Below, in pieces: positions 1 to 8,567 of a stretch of DNA of 64,000 nt (position 1 is the first letter of the stretch; each line of letters starts with the position of its first letter). The stretch covers positions 310,001 to 374,000 of the forward strand of contig NZ_KE150253.1 in NCBI RefSeq assembly GCF_000411115.1, given 5' to 3'. The DNA comes from Capnocytophaga granulosa ATCC 51502. GTDB lineage: Bacteria; Bacteroidota; Bacteroidia; Flavobacteriales; Flavobacteriaceae. The notes under the pieces are model-generated. The model saw only the letters and a program-made list of their open reading frames with translations. It did no database searches and had not been told where the DNA came from. The position numbers were made by a program, and so were the translations under genes.

Positions 1-110
1 GGCTGATGGCCTCCAGCAAAACCTACCTCTACCTGTTCTACGCCAATGAGTCGTTTAAAAATAGCCTCCGTACACCAGAAGCATCCTGCTGCTATAATAG
101 CTACTTCCAT
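1..110 (-). CDS. msrA: Peptide methionine sulfoxide reductase MsrA, N-terminal part (runs off the window)
   Basis: The reverse strand from an ATG at 108-110 reads MEVAIIAAGCFWCTEAIFKR followed by a VGFAGGH motif. GCFWC is the MsrA active-site signature; its first Cys is the catalytic nucleophile that reduces methionine-S-sulfoxide. Only about 36 residues lie in the window. A TATTTTTG -7 box on the minus strand at 129-136 lies about 20 bases upstream of the start. The ORF is too short to be called by length; the motif alone supports it. Confidence 0.85.
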   Translation of the reverse strand, partial: MEVAIIAAGCFWCTEAIFKRLIGVEQVEVGFAGGHQ

Positions 111-128
111 AGAATCTTTTCTTGCAGG

Positions 129-136
129 CAAAAATA
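129..136 (-). promoter_or_regulatory. Bacteroidota-type -7 promoter box for msrA
   Basis: The minus strand reads TATTTTTG, matching the TAnnTTTG -7 consensus of Bacteroidota, about 19 bases before the msrA ATG. No clear -33 TTTG was identified. Confidence 0.5.
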
Positions 137-236
137 CAAAATAAATGAATAGTGAACAATTAAAAGTGAATAATTTTTGCAAGGAGTCTTTGTTGTAGTT
201 GCAAAATATTTCAACAGCTAAGCGGAGAAATTAAAA

Positions 237-272
237 AAGCGGTGAATAGTAAAAAAACACTATTCACCGCTT
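237..272 (-). terminator. Rho-independent terminator downstream of the first lipoprotein gene
   Basis: A perfect 14-bp inverted repeat (arms 237-250 and 259-272, loop of 8 bases) is followed on the minus strand by a T-rich run. It sits 11 bases past the stop codon of the lipoprotein gene at 284-814. Confidence 0.75.
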
Positions 273-283
273 ACTTTGCACTG

Positions 284-814
284 CTATTTTACAGTAAGCA
301 TACTGCTTTTGAGAGTATAAATAAGAGCTTTATTTTTACCTATAGTAGGTTTCCATTTCTTATCATTGAGAAGAACTTCATATATATGAATGGCTGTACC
401 ACAACGCCCCATATCGGTAAGTTCTGCCCTGATAGTTAGCTTTATAGCTATACCAGCACCTTCCAAAGAATAATTTATTTCTCTTTTTCCAAAATTATTA
501 AGCCCAGTCCTTACAGCAACGAAGCTTATATAATCACTATTTTTATCTCCTTCAACAGATTCAAGAGTGCCTTCTTCTTCTGGAATATTATCAACCCTTT
601 TTTTCCCTTGATCAGTAAGCTTGTATATAGATAGTTCTTTTTTGAAGTTTGCTAAAGAAACATCTTCTTTATCTATATAGAAATAAAAATACTCAAGTGG
701 AGGAATAAGACAACGATAACCATCATCTTTTTCTTCTACCTCTTTTTCTTTATGGCAAGCCATAAAAGTCATAACAGTTGCTACAGCAACCAAAAGTAAA
801 TATATTTTTTTCAT
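284..814 (-). CDS. Hypothetical lipoprotein, tandem copy 1
   Basis: This 176-residue protein starts MKKIYLLLVAVATVMTFMAC, a signal peptide ending in a lipobox with Cys at residue 20, so it is probably an envelope lipoprotein. The mature part begins with a charged HKEKEVEEKDDG linker. I recognise no domain; the size and beta-rich look would fit a small Ig-like fold, but that is a guess. A second copy lies at 984-1514 with six substitutions that I can see. A strong hairpin terminator follows the stop. The +-strand reading frame across its 3' end is a shadow. Confidence 0.75.
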   Translation of the reverse strand: MKKIYLLLVAVATVMTFMACHKEKEVEEKDDGYRCLIPPLEYFYFYIDKEDVSLANFKKELSIYKLTDQGKKRVDNIPEEEGTLESVEGDKNSDYISFVAVRTGLNNFGKREINYSLEGAGIAIKLTIRAELTDMGRCGTAIHIYEVLLNDKKWKPTIGKNKALIYTLKSSMLTVK

Positions 815-852
815 AACAAGATTTATTTAATATCAATGGCATTTTAAATAGA

Positions 853-985
853 CATGAGTTCAATATAACGAAAGCTCCCACAAAGCCAGCGAGTGCTCAC
901 AGCTGGGTATGTGAAACACAGATTCCATAGATTTTTATGAGATTGTGGGAGAAAAATATAATTTTGCTTACCTCGAACACACGTT
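853..985. repeat. Degenerate copy of the interspersed GTGAGTTCGA...CCCACA repeat, with a second repeat inside
   Basis: The left end (ATGAGTTCAATATAACG then AGCTCCCACA) and right end (TGTGGGAGAAAAATATAA then CGAACACACGTTA) match the ends of the 228-bp elements at 6751-6978 and 38531-38760. The core is replaced by a short block that begins AAAGCCAGCGAGTGC and recurs at about 54936-54971. It lies exactly between the two tandem lipoprotein genes. Confidence 0.6.
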
Positions 986-1514
986 ATTTTACAGTAATCA
1001 TACTGCTTTTGAGGGTATAAATAGGAGCTTTATTTTTACCTATAGTAGGTTTCCATTTCTTATCATTGAGAAGAACTTCATATATATGAATGGCTGTACC
1101 ACAACGCCCCATATCGGTAAGTTCTGCCCTGATAGTTAGCTTTATAGCTATACCAGCACCTTCCAAAGAATAATTTATTTCTCTTTTTCCAAAATTATTA
1201 AGCCCAGTCCTTACAGCAACGAAGCTTATATAATCACTATTTTTATCTCCTTCAACAGATTCAAGAGTGCCTTCTTCTTCTGGAATATTATCAACCCTTT
1301 TTTTCCCTTGATCAGTAAGCTTGTATATAGATAGTTCTCTTTTGAAGTTCGCTAAAGAAACATCTTCTTTATCTATATAGAAATAAAAATACTCAAATGG
1401 AGGAACAAGACAACAATAACCATCATCTTTTTCTTCTACCTCTTTTTCTTTATGGCAAGCCATAAAAGTCATAACAGTTGCCACAGCAACCAAAAGTAAA
1501 TATATTTTTTTCAT
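984..1514 (-). CDS. Hypothetical lipoprotein, tandem copy 2
   Basis: This 176-residue paralogue of the 284-814 gene has the same length and the same lipobox signal peptide. The longer frame reaching 1580 is unlikely because the signal peptide starts only at the ATG at 1512-1514. Visible differences from copy 1 are few: RCLIPPL versus CCLVPPF near residue 35, K to R near residue 60, and L to P and L to I near the C-terminus. DNA identity continues through the coding region at an offset of exactly 700 bases, so this is a recent tandem duplication. No function is recognised. Confidence 0.75.
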   Translation of the reverse strand: MKKIYLLLVAVATVMTFMACHKEKEVEEKDDGYCCLVPPFEYFYFYIDKEDVSLANFKRELSIYKLTDQGKKRVDNIPEEEGTLESVEGDKNSDYISFVAVRTGLNNFGKREINYSLEGAGIAIKLTIRAELTDMGRCGTAIHIYEVLLNDKKWKPTIGKNKAPIYTLKSSMITVK

Positions 1515-1627
1515 AACAAGATAATTGTAATTTTCATTATAAAAAATTGGAAAATTCCTCATCTCTAAAGAGCACCACAAAATTACGTTTTGAGAAAATA
1601 AAAAGCAAATTTTTTAACAGAAAAAAG

Positions 1628-1659
1628 TACAAAAAAACAAGGCTGCCAAAAGGCAGCCT
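1628..1659 (-). terminator. Rho-independent terminator after susD
   Basis: Arms AGGCTGCC (1640-1647) and GGCAGCCT (1652-1659) flank an AAAA loop. On the minus strand the hairpin is followed by a run of T. It lies 15 bases after the susD-like stop codon, closing the susC-susD transcript. Confidence 0.85.
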
Positions 1660-1674
1660 CATCATCTTCTTGGG

Positions 1675-3168
1675 TTATCTAATATTAGGGTTGTTATTAA
1701 CTTCGTCTTCGGGGATCAGTAGGGTGATCTTAGGATCATTGTACTGGAAGGTCTCCCCATTGTATTGTATATGGTTATTACCACGGGTTACACTCCTTTT
1801 GTTGCGCTTAAGCGAGAGATAACTCTTTCCCTCTCCCCATAGCTCTATACGGGTGTTAAGGTAGATATCATCTAGCAGCGCGGTATCAGTAAGACTATCT
1901 ACATAGGCGACATCAGCAGCAGCGGTAGCCTCTGGATAGCGTAGGGTAAGGAGCTCCTTATAGAGTTCCTTCGCTCTGTCTTCATTGCCTTGCTTGGCCA
2001 AACCTTCGGCAGCCAAGAGGTAGAACTCATCTACACGCATATAGAGGTAGTCGGTAGTAACGACCATCTGCCCTTTGCGGGTACGTCCAGGGGCAAAGAA
2101 TTTATTGACAGGGCGATGACGATTGTTGAGCGATGGATCGGGATCTACATCGTTGTCATCAAACTGCTTTTTGCGTAGGTCATTTGCTCTTATCTGTCCA
2201 TAAAGTCGGTCATCTATCGCCTTGATCTCATCGGCATCGGCATAGCCATAGGTGAAGATATCCACTTGTGACCACCAAGATACTTCGGTGATGTTGTTCT
2301 CGGCCAAGATGTCAAGTCCCCACATCCAGCTGGGTGTATTCAGGTCATTGAAGCCCCCTCCTTGCTTGGTAGCTGCATCATAGTAAGTCTCCTTACGAGT
2401 GGTAAGGGGGTAACCACTATGCTCTACTATATCTAAAGCTAAGCGGGTCATCTCATCATTATTGCCCATAGCTCCATATACATAGGCTAAGAGTCCCTCG
2501 GCTACATACTTGTCTATCATACCCTTATTGCTGCGGGTAAAGCCGTTGAGGTCAGCTACCGCCTTGGTAAGGTCACTTACGATTAGGCTATACACCTCAG
2601 ACTGGCGTGCCTTGCCTTTTCCTACCTTGTTGGCCTCGGTATAGAGCGGGATAGAAAGCGCATTGGGGTCATATTCGGTGGTAAAGAGCTGTAGCAGATA
2701 GAAATAAGCGTATCCCCTGAGGGCATGTGCTTGGGCTACGATATATTTCTCATCATCATTCTTGGGGGTACCTACCTGTGCCAAAAGGTCATTGACGGTA
2801 TATACTACCTTATAGTAATAGCGCCAAGGGGTATAGTTCTCTGCGGCACTAAAGTCCTGAGTGGCTTGCAGGTTGGCTACATTGGAAAACCAGCCGTAAT
2901 AGGATTGAGAGAACGCCATATCGCCAGAGAGCATATCCATATAGATATCATAACTCTTCTGTCCGAAGTCCTCCGCACGGGGATAGTCTTGTCCTGGGCG
3001 TGTGTTAGCCGAACGTGGTTTGGCCAGCATCACATAGAGACCATTGAGCTTCTCCTGTGGCTCAGCTCCTGAGAGTGTTTCGGAAGGTTTGGTCTCCAAA
3101 AAATCCTTTTGACAGGCAGTAAGTGCCATACTCACTGCCAATAGTCCTATATATATCTTCTTTTTCAT
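1675..3168 (-). CDS. RagB/SusD family outer-membrane nutrient-binding lipoprotein
   Basis: SusD-type lipoproteins cap a SusC TonB-dependent transporter and bind the incoming glycan or peptide at the cell surface. The 497-residue protein starts MKKKIYIGLLAVSMALTAC (lipobox Cys 19) followed by QKDFLETKPSE, the usual SusD N-terminus. The AQAHALRGYAYFYLLQLF helix around residues 145-165 is the conserved TPR-like SusD segment, and the C-terminus has the family's DEFYLLAAEGL helix. It lies 11 bases downstream of the SusC gene and shares its transcript. No glycosidase, protease or regulator is adjacent, so the substrate cannot be inferred. Confidence 0.95.
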   Translation of the reverse strand: MKKKIYIGLLAVSMALTACQKDFLETKPSETLSGAEPQEKLNGLYVMLAKPRSANTRPGQDYPRAEDFGQKSYDIYMDMLSGDMAFSQSYYGWFSNVANLQATQDFSAAENYTPWRYYYKVVYTVNDLLAQVGTPKNDDEKYIVAQAHALRGYAYFYLLQLFTTEYDPNALSIPLYTEANKVGKGKARQSEVYSLIVSDLTKAVADLNGFTRSNKGMIDKYVAEGLLAYVYGAMGNNDEMTRLALDIVEHSGYPLTTRKETYYDAATKQGGGFNDLNTPSWMWGLDILAENNITEVSWWSQVDIFTYGYADADEIKAIDDRLYGQIRANDLRKKQFDDNDVDPDPSLNNRHRPVNKFFAPGRTRKGQMVVTTDYLYMRVDEFYLLAAEGLAKQGNEDRAKELYKELLTLRYPEATAAADVAYVDSLTDTALLDDIYLNTRIELWGEGKSYLSLKRNKRSVTRGNNHIQYNGETFQYNDPKITLLIPEDEVNNNPNIR

Positions 3169-3179
3169 GGTTGTTGTTT

Positions 3180-6100
3180 TTAGAAATTAGCTCTTACTCC
3201 TAAGGTAAAGGTAGAAAGTGGCGCATATTGGTAACGATTGGAACTTCCTACTTCTGAAGCGGTTGGGTTAAACCCTTTGCGGTGAGTAAGTATCCAAAGA
3301 TTATCTCCTGAAAGGGTAAAAGTCAATGAGGTGAAACCTACACTCTCACATACTTCCTTGGGCAAGTCGTAGCCTAAGGTGATGTTGTTCAAGGCCAAAT
3401 AGTCGGATTTGGTCAAGAAGCGAGTAGAGGTAGAATTGACATTCTGCTCATTGGCATTAAAGCCAGAGGAGAGGCGAGGTACATCGGTCTGGTCGCCAGG
3501 GCGTTGCCAACGATTACGCACATCGGCATGCCACATATTGCCCCCTATCTTTCGGTTGGTCATCATATTGGCATAGATATTGTCATAAGAGTAACCTCCT
3601 AATCCGTAGAGCCACTGGGTAGTAAAAGAGAAGCCTTTGTAAGCTGCCTTTAGGGTGATGGCTCCACGTACATCGGGTATAGCTGATTTGCCTACAAACA
3701 TCTGGGTAGCCTTGGTATAGGTTTCGGTGAGGGTCTGTTGTACCGCTGCACCAGGGTTCGCTGCCTCGAACTCATACAAAGAAGTGATTTCTTCTCCGTT
3801 GTCATACCGCTGGTTATTATTGCGATCTTGATAGTACATAGTATATTGAGCAGCCCCTGTGTTTGGATTTACCCCTCTATACTCACGCATATAGAAATCA
3901 TAGATAGAGTGGTCTTTGGCACGTGCATATCCTCCTATGTTATCCAACACCTTGGGTTTCTGAGTGGTATTGTCTATAGGCATACGGGTAAGCTTGTTGG
4001 AGAGTACCTCTCCGTTAAGAGATAGATCCAACTTGAAATCTTCCTGATTCACCACATGACCTGTCACACTGAACTCCAATCCGCTGTTGGTCAAGAGTCC
4101 ATCATTGACTGTATAGACGTTGTTTCCTGAAGAAGGCGCCAAGGTGCTGGCAAAGATCAGGTTGTCGGTAGTCTTGTGATAGTAATCCAATTGTACATCT
4201 ATCGCTCTGCTTTCAAGTAAGGTAAATTCGGTACCTACTTGGAATATTTTGGACTTTTCCCAAGTAAGGTCAGGGTAACCTATACGATAGAAGGTAGCAG
4301 CAGGCAGGTTCATAAAGTTGTCTATATCATACACATCATAGCCTGAATAATAACCTATATTTTGGTCGCCCACAGTACCATAGCTGGCCTTGAGCTTAAG
4401 GTAAGGCAAGTATTTCTTGTTCTCCAAGAATTTCTCACGGCTCACTACCCAGCCTATACCTGCGGAGGCGAAGTTACCCCATTTCTCATTAAGGAAACGA
4501 GAAGAACCATCACGACGCAAAGAGGCAGAAAGCAAGTAGCGGCTGTCATAGTCATACATCACCTGACCGAAATAACTCTCCAAGCGGTAGCTATTGGTAT
4601 AGGAGTTAAGACCTGCGAGCTTGATAGCACTATTAAGCTCATTGCTCTTAGGATCTACCAATCCGCTCTTGTTACCATACATAAAGGTCTTGTCATAGGT
4701 AGTGCTTTCATGAGCTACGAAAGCCTGCACATTGTGATTGCCAAAGGATTGATTATAGCGCAAGAGTTGTAGGAAGGTATAGTTCAAGAGTTCTTGTTTG
4801 TGCTTGGTGATACGTCCTTTCTCGCCTTGTTCTGCACCATAGTAAGGGTTGATTACATTGTCTATACTCTTATTATAGTATTGTCCTCCCAAGCGGGTCT
4901 CGAAGGAAAGTTCTTTGAGGAAATCCACCTTGAAGAACACATTGGCATTAAGCTCATTACGTGTTCTATCCTTTCTATCAAGCATCCCTTGAGCGATGGC
5001 GTTGGTTGTTCCAGAGAAACCACGTCCGTTCCCAAAATCATATTGGTAATTACCAGGGAAGTACTTATCGGGTACCTTGTTTCCTTGAGCATCGCGCAAG
5101 AACAAGGGGTAGATAGGCGGCATGTTGTCCGTTACCCAGAAGAGGTTATCCACGTCTTCGGTTTGTCCGTTTTCTCTACTCTTGGAGTGAGCATAACCTA
5201 AGTTAAATTCGCCTTTAAGCCAAGGTTTGGCCTGGTGAGAGACATTTACACGGCCTGAATAACGCTTGAAATTGGTATTGATAGCATACCCCACATCGTC
5301 CAAGTAACCCAAGCTGGTGTAGTAAGTAGTCTTATCGTTTCCACCGCTTATATTAAGGTTGTATTCGGTACGTACAGATGCCTGATAAGCATAGTCTGCC
5401 CAGTTTTCAGGGCTGTACTTACGAGTAACCCCAGGGCGCATTTTGCCTGTGGAAGGGTCTATCAGCTCTGTAGCATCGCCATTCCACATATTGTATTTGG
5501 TAGCAAAGCCAAGACGGCCAAAAAGGTTTTTATTGGCATAGTCCTCCACGCTGGAATAAGTAGCATTGAAGCCTGATGGATTTCTTTGTTGTTCCAAGAC
5601 CCCGCGCTGGCGCATAGCACTCCAGCCTATTTCGGCGTATTCCTCTGGGCTGCTGATTACCTGATAGCGAGGTAACAAGCGAGAGTTAAAACCTATCTTG
5701 GATTCTACTTGTATGTTGGACTGATTGGCACGACCTTTCTTGGTAGTGATCAGTACCACCCCATTGGCGCCACGTGAACCATATACTGAGGTAGAAGTCG
5801 CATCCTTGAGCACTGTCATCGATTCAATATCATCTGGATTAATGGAAGAGAGGTTACCATCAAAAGGCACTCCGTCAAGCACATAGAGTGGACTGCGGTT
5901 TCCATTGACCGAACCAAAGCCACGTACACGCACTGTAGCCGAAGAACCAGGTTGGCCAGAGGTGTTGATCACACGCACCCCAGCGGCTTCCCCAGCCAAT
6001 GCCTGGGATACATCGGAGACACTCTTACGCTTGAGGGACTCCTTATCCACAGAGGAGGCAGAACCTACATACTGGTCTTTCTTCACGGTCGCATAGCCCA

Positions 6101-6422
6101 CCATTTCGAACTCATCCAAGTCCTGAGACTCTATTTCCAAGACTACATCAATACGCTTGGAAGAGCCTACTTTGACTACCTTAGTTTTCATCCCTAAGAA
6201 ACTAATCTCTAAGTTCTTCCCTGGGGCTACCTTAATGGTAAATTTACCATCTATATCGGTTCCGGTACTCTTACCGCCCCCTTCTACCATTACGGCCGCT
6301 CCAAAGAGTGGCTCTCCACTAGCGTCCTTGACGCTGCCCGATACCTCCCGCTCCTGTGCGAGCGAAAAGCTCTGCATTGTTATCACCAACAACAATGCAT
6401 ACAAAAGTCTGTTTAATCTCAT
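3180..6422 (-). CDS. SusC/RagA family TonB-linked outer-membrane transporter
   Basis: A 1080-residue TonB-dependent importer. I chose the ATG at 6420-6422 because MRLNRLLYALLLVITMQSFS then LAQ forms a clean signal peptide; the longer reading frame to 6479 only adds sequence that overlaps the promoter. Order of parts: carboxypeptidase-D-like domain (about residues 23-110, GSVKDASGEPLFGAAVMVEG), plug domain with the SusC signature LYVLDGVPFDG and YGSRGANGVVLITTKKG (about 175-235), then the long beta-barrel ending in an aromatic C-terminal residue (ANF). It pairs with the SusD gene 11 bases downstream for energised uptake of an unknown oligomer. Confidence 0.96.
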   Translation of the reverse strand: MRLNRLLYALLLVITMQSFSLAQEREVSGSVKDASGEPLFGAAVMVEGGGKSTGTDIDGKFTIKVAPGKNLEISFLGMKTKVVKVGSSKRIDVVLEIESQDLDEFEMVGYATVKKDQYVGSASSVDKESLKRKSVSDVSQALAGEAAGVRVINTSGQPGSSATVRVRGFGSVNGNRSPLYVLDGVPFDGNLSSINPDDIESMTVLKDATSTSVYGSRGANGVVLITTKKGRANQSNIQVESKIGFNSRLLPRYQVISSPEEYAEIGWSAMRQRGVLEQQRNPSGFNATYSSVEDYANKNLFGRLGFATKYNMWNGDATELIDPSTGKMRPGVTRKYSPENWADYAYQASVRTEYNLNISGGNDKTTYYTSLGYLDDVGYAINTNFKRYSGRVNVSHQAKPWLKGEFNLGYAHSKSRENGQTEDVDNLFWVTDNMPPIYPLFLRDAQGNKVPDKYFPGNYQYDFGNGRGFSGTTNAIAQGMLDRKDRTRNELNANVFFKVDFLKELSFETRLGGQYYNKSIDNVINPYYGAEQGEKGRITKHKQELLNYTFLQLLRYNQSFGNHNVQAFVAHESTTYDKTFMYGNKSGLVDPKSNELNSAIKLAGLNSYTNSYRLESYFGQVMYDYDSRYLLSASLRRDGSSRFLNEKWGNFASAGIGWVVSREKFLENKKYLPYLKLKASYGTVGDQNIGYYSGYDVYDIDNFMNLPAATFYRIGYPDLTWEKSKIFQVGTEFTLLESRAIDVQLDYYHKTTDNLIFASTLAPSSGNNVYTVNDGLLTNSGLEFSVTGHVVNQEDFKLDLSLNGEVLSNKLTRMPIDNTTQKPKVLDNIGGYARAKDHSIYDFYMREYRGVNPNTGAAQYTMYYQDRNNNQRYDNGEEITSLYEFEAANPGAAVQQTLTETYTKATQMFVGKSAIPDVRGAITLKAAYKGFSFTTQWLYGLGGYSYDNIYANMMTNRKIGGNMWHADVRNRWQRPGDQTDVPRLSSGFNANEQNVNSTSTRFLTKSDYLALNNITLGYDLPKEVCESVGFTSLTFTLSGDNLWILTHRKGFNPTASEVGSSNRYQYAPLSTFTLGVRANF

Positions 6423-6449
6423 CAGATATTGTTTTAAGAAATACAAGGG

Positions 6450-6480
6450 CAAAAGTAGTAAAAAAAATATAACCTGCAAA
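6450..6480 (-). promoter_or_regulatory. Promoter of the susC-susD operon
   Basis: On the minus strand a TTTG (-33, 6477-6480) is separated by 19 bases from TACTTTTG (-7, 6450-6457), matching the Bacteroidota sigma-A consensus. The -7 box is about 27 bases upstream of the chosen susC start and supports it over the longer ORF. Confidence 0.75.
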
Positions 6481-6750
6481 ACGAAAAATTTATTTTTGCG
6501 GGTTAAAAGCTGTTTTTATTTCATTAAACAAAGATATATTTTTAAATAAAAATCATTATATAGTGTCTTTTATTAATTATATTTCAATTTCATTTTTTAT
6601 AGATGCTGATAGTCAGGAAATTAGTTTCTTTTAAAATAAAGATATTGCAATATTTTTTTAAATTGATATTTTTTTGGCAGCATTATATATTTAACATTCG
6701 CTTATTTCTATTTAACTTTGAAAATGTTTATATGTATTTAATAAAATAAC
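6481..6750. other. Intergenic A+T-rich stretch upstream of susC
   Basis: About 270 bases of very A+T-rich sequence between the susC promoter and the repeat element at 6751. I see no ORF of note, no RNA gene and no clear operator. It could hold regulatory sites for the Sus pair. Confidence 0.5.
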
Positions 6751-6978
6751 GTGAGTTCGACGTAAGCAAAATTATATTTTTCTCCCACAGATTCCACGGA
6801 TTTTCACGGAGAGAATGATACAACAACTAAGTATAACTCCTTAATTTCCACGGATAAATAAGGCCAAAGGCCTTATAAAAATCTGTGTAAATCGCAACAG
6901 CACAATTACACAAACATAGAAAATCTGTAAAATCCGTGAAAATCTGTGGGAGCTTTTGTTATATCGAACTCACATTAA
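6751..6978. repeat. MITE-like interspersed element, full-length copy
   Basis: A 228-bp non-coding element starts AACGTGAGTTCGACGTAAGC and ends as the reverse complement of TAATGTGAGTTCGATATAAC, so it has imperfect terminal inverted repeats of about 20 bp followed by internal CCCACAGATT blocks. The same sequence occurs in inverted orientation at 38531-38760, sharing the central AAGGCCAAAGGCCTTA palindrome. No transposase is encoded. It sits between the susC promoter region and the aspA terminator. Confidence 0.75.
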
Positions 6979-6984
6979 AATAAA

Positions 6985-7011
6985 AAAAGACTGCTCTTTG
7001 GGCAGTCTTTT
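6985..7011 (-). terminator. Rho-independent terminator of aspA
   Basis: The hairpin AAGACTGC / GCAGTCTT, with loop TCTTTGG, is followed on the minus strand by a T-run. It lies 36 bases past the aspA stop codon. Confidence 0.8.
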
Positions 7012-7046
7012 CGTCATTATTAAACAAAGTACATATATATCCAGCG

Positions 7047-8441
7047 TTATTTGGCCACGATCATATTCTTAGGATCTAGGATTTCGTCCAATTTTTCTTT
7101 AGAAAGCAAGCCATGATCAAGTACTAAGTCGTATACTGCTTTGCCTGTTTGTAGCGCTTCTTTGGCTATCTTAGTACTATTCTTGTAACCGATATGTGGG
7201 TTAAGTGCTGTTACGATACCGATGCTATTCTTTACCATATTGAGGCAAACTTCGCGGTTAGCAGTAATACCCACCACGCACTTATCTTTGAGCGTATCAG
7301 CCGCATTTTGGAAGAGGGTGATGGATTCCATGATAGCCTGGCAGATTACAGGTTCCATCACGTTGAGTTCCAACTGACCAGCTTCAGCAGCAAAGGTTAC
7401 AGTAAGGTCGTTACCAATTACCTTGAAACAAACCTGATTAACCACTTCAGGGATTACAGGATTCACCTTTCCTGGCATGATAGAAGAACCTGGCTGCATA
7501 GCAGGAAGATTGATTTCGCTCAAGCCTGCACGAGGACCAGAGGCCAAAAGGCGTAAGTCATTACAGATCTTAGAGAGCTTCACAGCGAATTTCTTCAAGC
7601 CTGAGGAGTAGAAGACATAAGCACTCGTATCGGGTGTTGCCTCTACCAAGTCGTGAGAAAGAACAAATGCCTCTCCAGTGGCTTTAGCTAAGTTCTCTGT
7701 ACATAGCTTAGCGTAACCATGAGGGGCATTGAGTCCTGTACCGATGGCGGTACCACCCATATTGATTTCAAGTAGTGAATTGGCGGTTTTGTTCAAGGTA
7801 GCGATTTCTGCCTCAAGGCTCACTGCATAGGCTTCGAACTCTTGACCTAGGGTCATAGGCACCGCATCTTGGAGCTGGGTACGTCCCATTTTAATTACAT
7901 CAGCGAACTCTTTTCCTTTCTTACGGAAAGCATCGGCTAAGGCTTGTACATGCTTTACGAGCTTTTTATTCATATTGAATACAGCGAGCTTAATGGCAGT
8001 AGGATAAGAGTCATTGGTAGATTGTGAGCCATTGACATGGTCATTGGGGTAGCAGTGTACATAATCCCCTTTTTCATAACCCAAGATTTCCAAAGCACGG
8101 TTGGCGATTACCTCATTGGTATTCATATTCACTGAAGTACCCGCTCCTCCTTGGAACATATCCACAGGAAATTGGTCATGGAACTTTCCGTCAATCACCT
8201 CATGGGCAGCCTTTTCTATAGCAGCACCGATTTCTTTAGGGATTACCCCAAGGGCAGCATTGGCTTGAGCAGCAGCTAATTTTACAAACGCAAAAGCACG
8301 AATGAACTCTGGATAGTCACTCATCTTGCTGTTAGAAATGTGGAAGTTCTCTAAGGCACGTTGTGTTTGTACCCCATAGTAAGCCTCTTTAGGTACTTGC
8401 AATTCCCCTAAAAGGTCAGATTCTATTCTAAACTCTTTCAT
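7047..8441 (-). CDS. aspA: Aspartate ammonia-lyase (aspartase)
   Basis: Cytoplasmic lyase that converts L-aspartate to fumarate and ammonia. Its 464 residues are close to the usual length. The fumarase/aspartase superfamily signature [11 protein letters not shown] lies near residue 318, where the mobile loop carries the catalytic Ser. Other conserved blocks are [15 protein letters not shown] (about 97), [13 protein letters not shown] (about 137) and [10 protein letters not shown] (about 185). The [15 protein letters not shown] and [15 protein letters not shown] context favours AspA over fumarase FumC, though the two are hard to separate by eye. It is transcribed alone, divergent from the antiporter gene, and closed by a hairpin at 6985-7011. 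Its product feeds the Sdh/Dcu fumarate system encoded at 49-54 kb. Confidence 0.93.
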   Translation of the reverse strand: MKEFRIESDLLGELQVPKEAYYGVQTQRALENFHISNSKMSDYPEFIRAFAFVKLAAAQANAALGVIPKEIGAAIEKAAHEVIDGKFHDQFPVDMFQGGAGTSVNMNTNEVIANRALEILGYEKGDYVHCYPNDHVNGSQSTNDSYPTAIKLAVFNMNKKLVKHVQALADAFRKKGKEFADVIKMGRTQLQDAVPMTLGQEFEAYAVSLEAEIATLNKTANSLLEINMGGTAIGTGLNAPHGYAKLCTENLAKATGEAFVLSHDLVEATPDTSAYVFYSSGLKKFAVKLSKICNDLRLLASGPRAGLSEINLPAMQPGSSIMPGKVNPVIPEVVNQVCFKVIGNDLTVTFAAEAGQLELNVMEPVICQAIMESITLFQNAADTLKDKCVVGITANREVCLNMVKNSIGIVTALNPHIGYKNSTKIAKEALQTGKAVYDLVLDHGLLSKEKLDEILDPKNMIVAK

Positions 8442-8527
8442 ATATAATGTATTTATACTATCTAAAAAAGTGGTGCTAAGTTACGTTTTTTTTCTTATAC
8501 AACCATACTTTTTTCCTTATTTTTTTG

Positions 8528-8535
8528 TACCTTTG
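8528..8535 (+). promoter_or_regulatory. -7 promoter box of the Na+/H+ antiporter gene
   Basis: TACCTTTG (TAnnTTTG consensus) lies 32 bases before the antiporter ATG in the 126-base divergent spacer shared with aspA. No clear -33 TTTG is seen. Confidence 0.55.
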
Positions 8536-8567
8536 CCCAATTATAGAATACAAACAAATCCGTTTTT

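Noticed and set aside
242..439. Plus-strand frames at 242-439 and 945-1139 coding for similar 64-65 residue peptides
   Set aside because: They are antisense to the duplicated lipoprotein genes and are alike only because the genes are duplicated.
3738..6549. Plus-strand open frames over susC, up to 136 residues
   Set aside because: They are antisense shadows of the susC barrel, lacking start context, promoter boxes and any motif.
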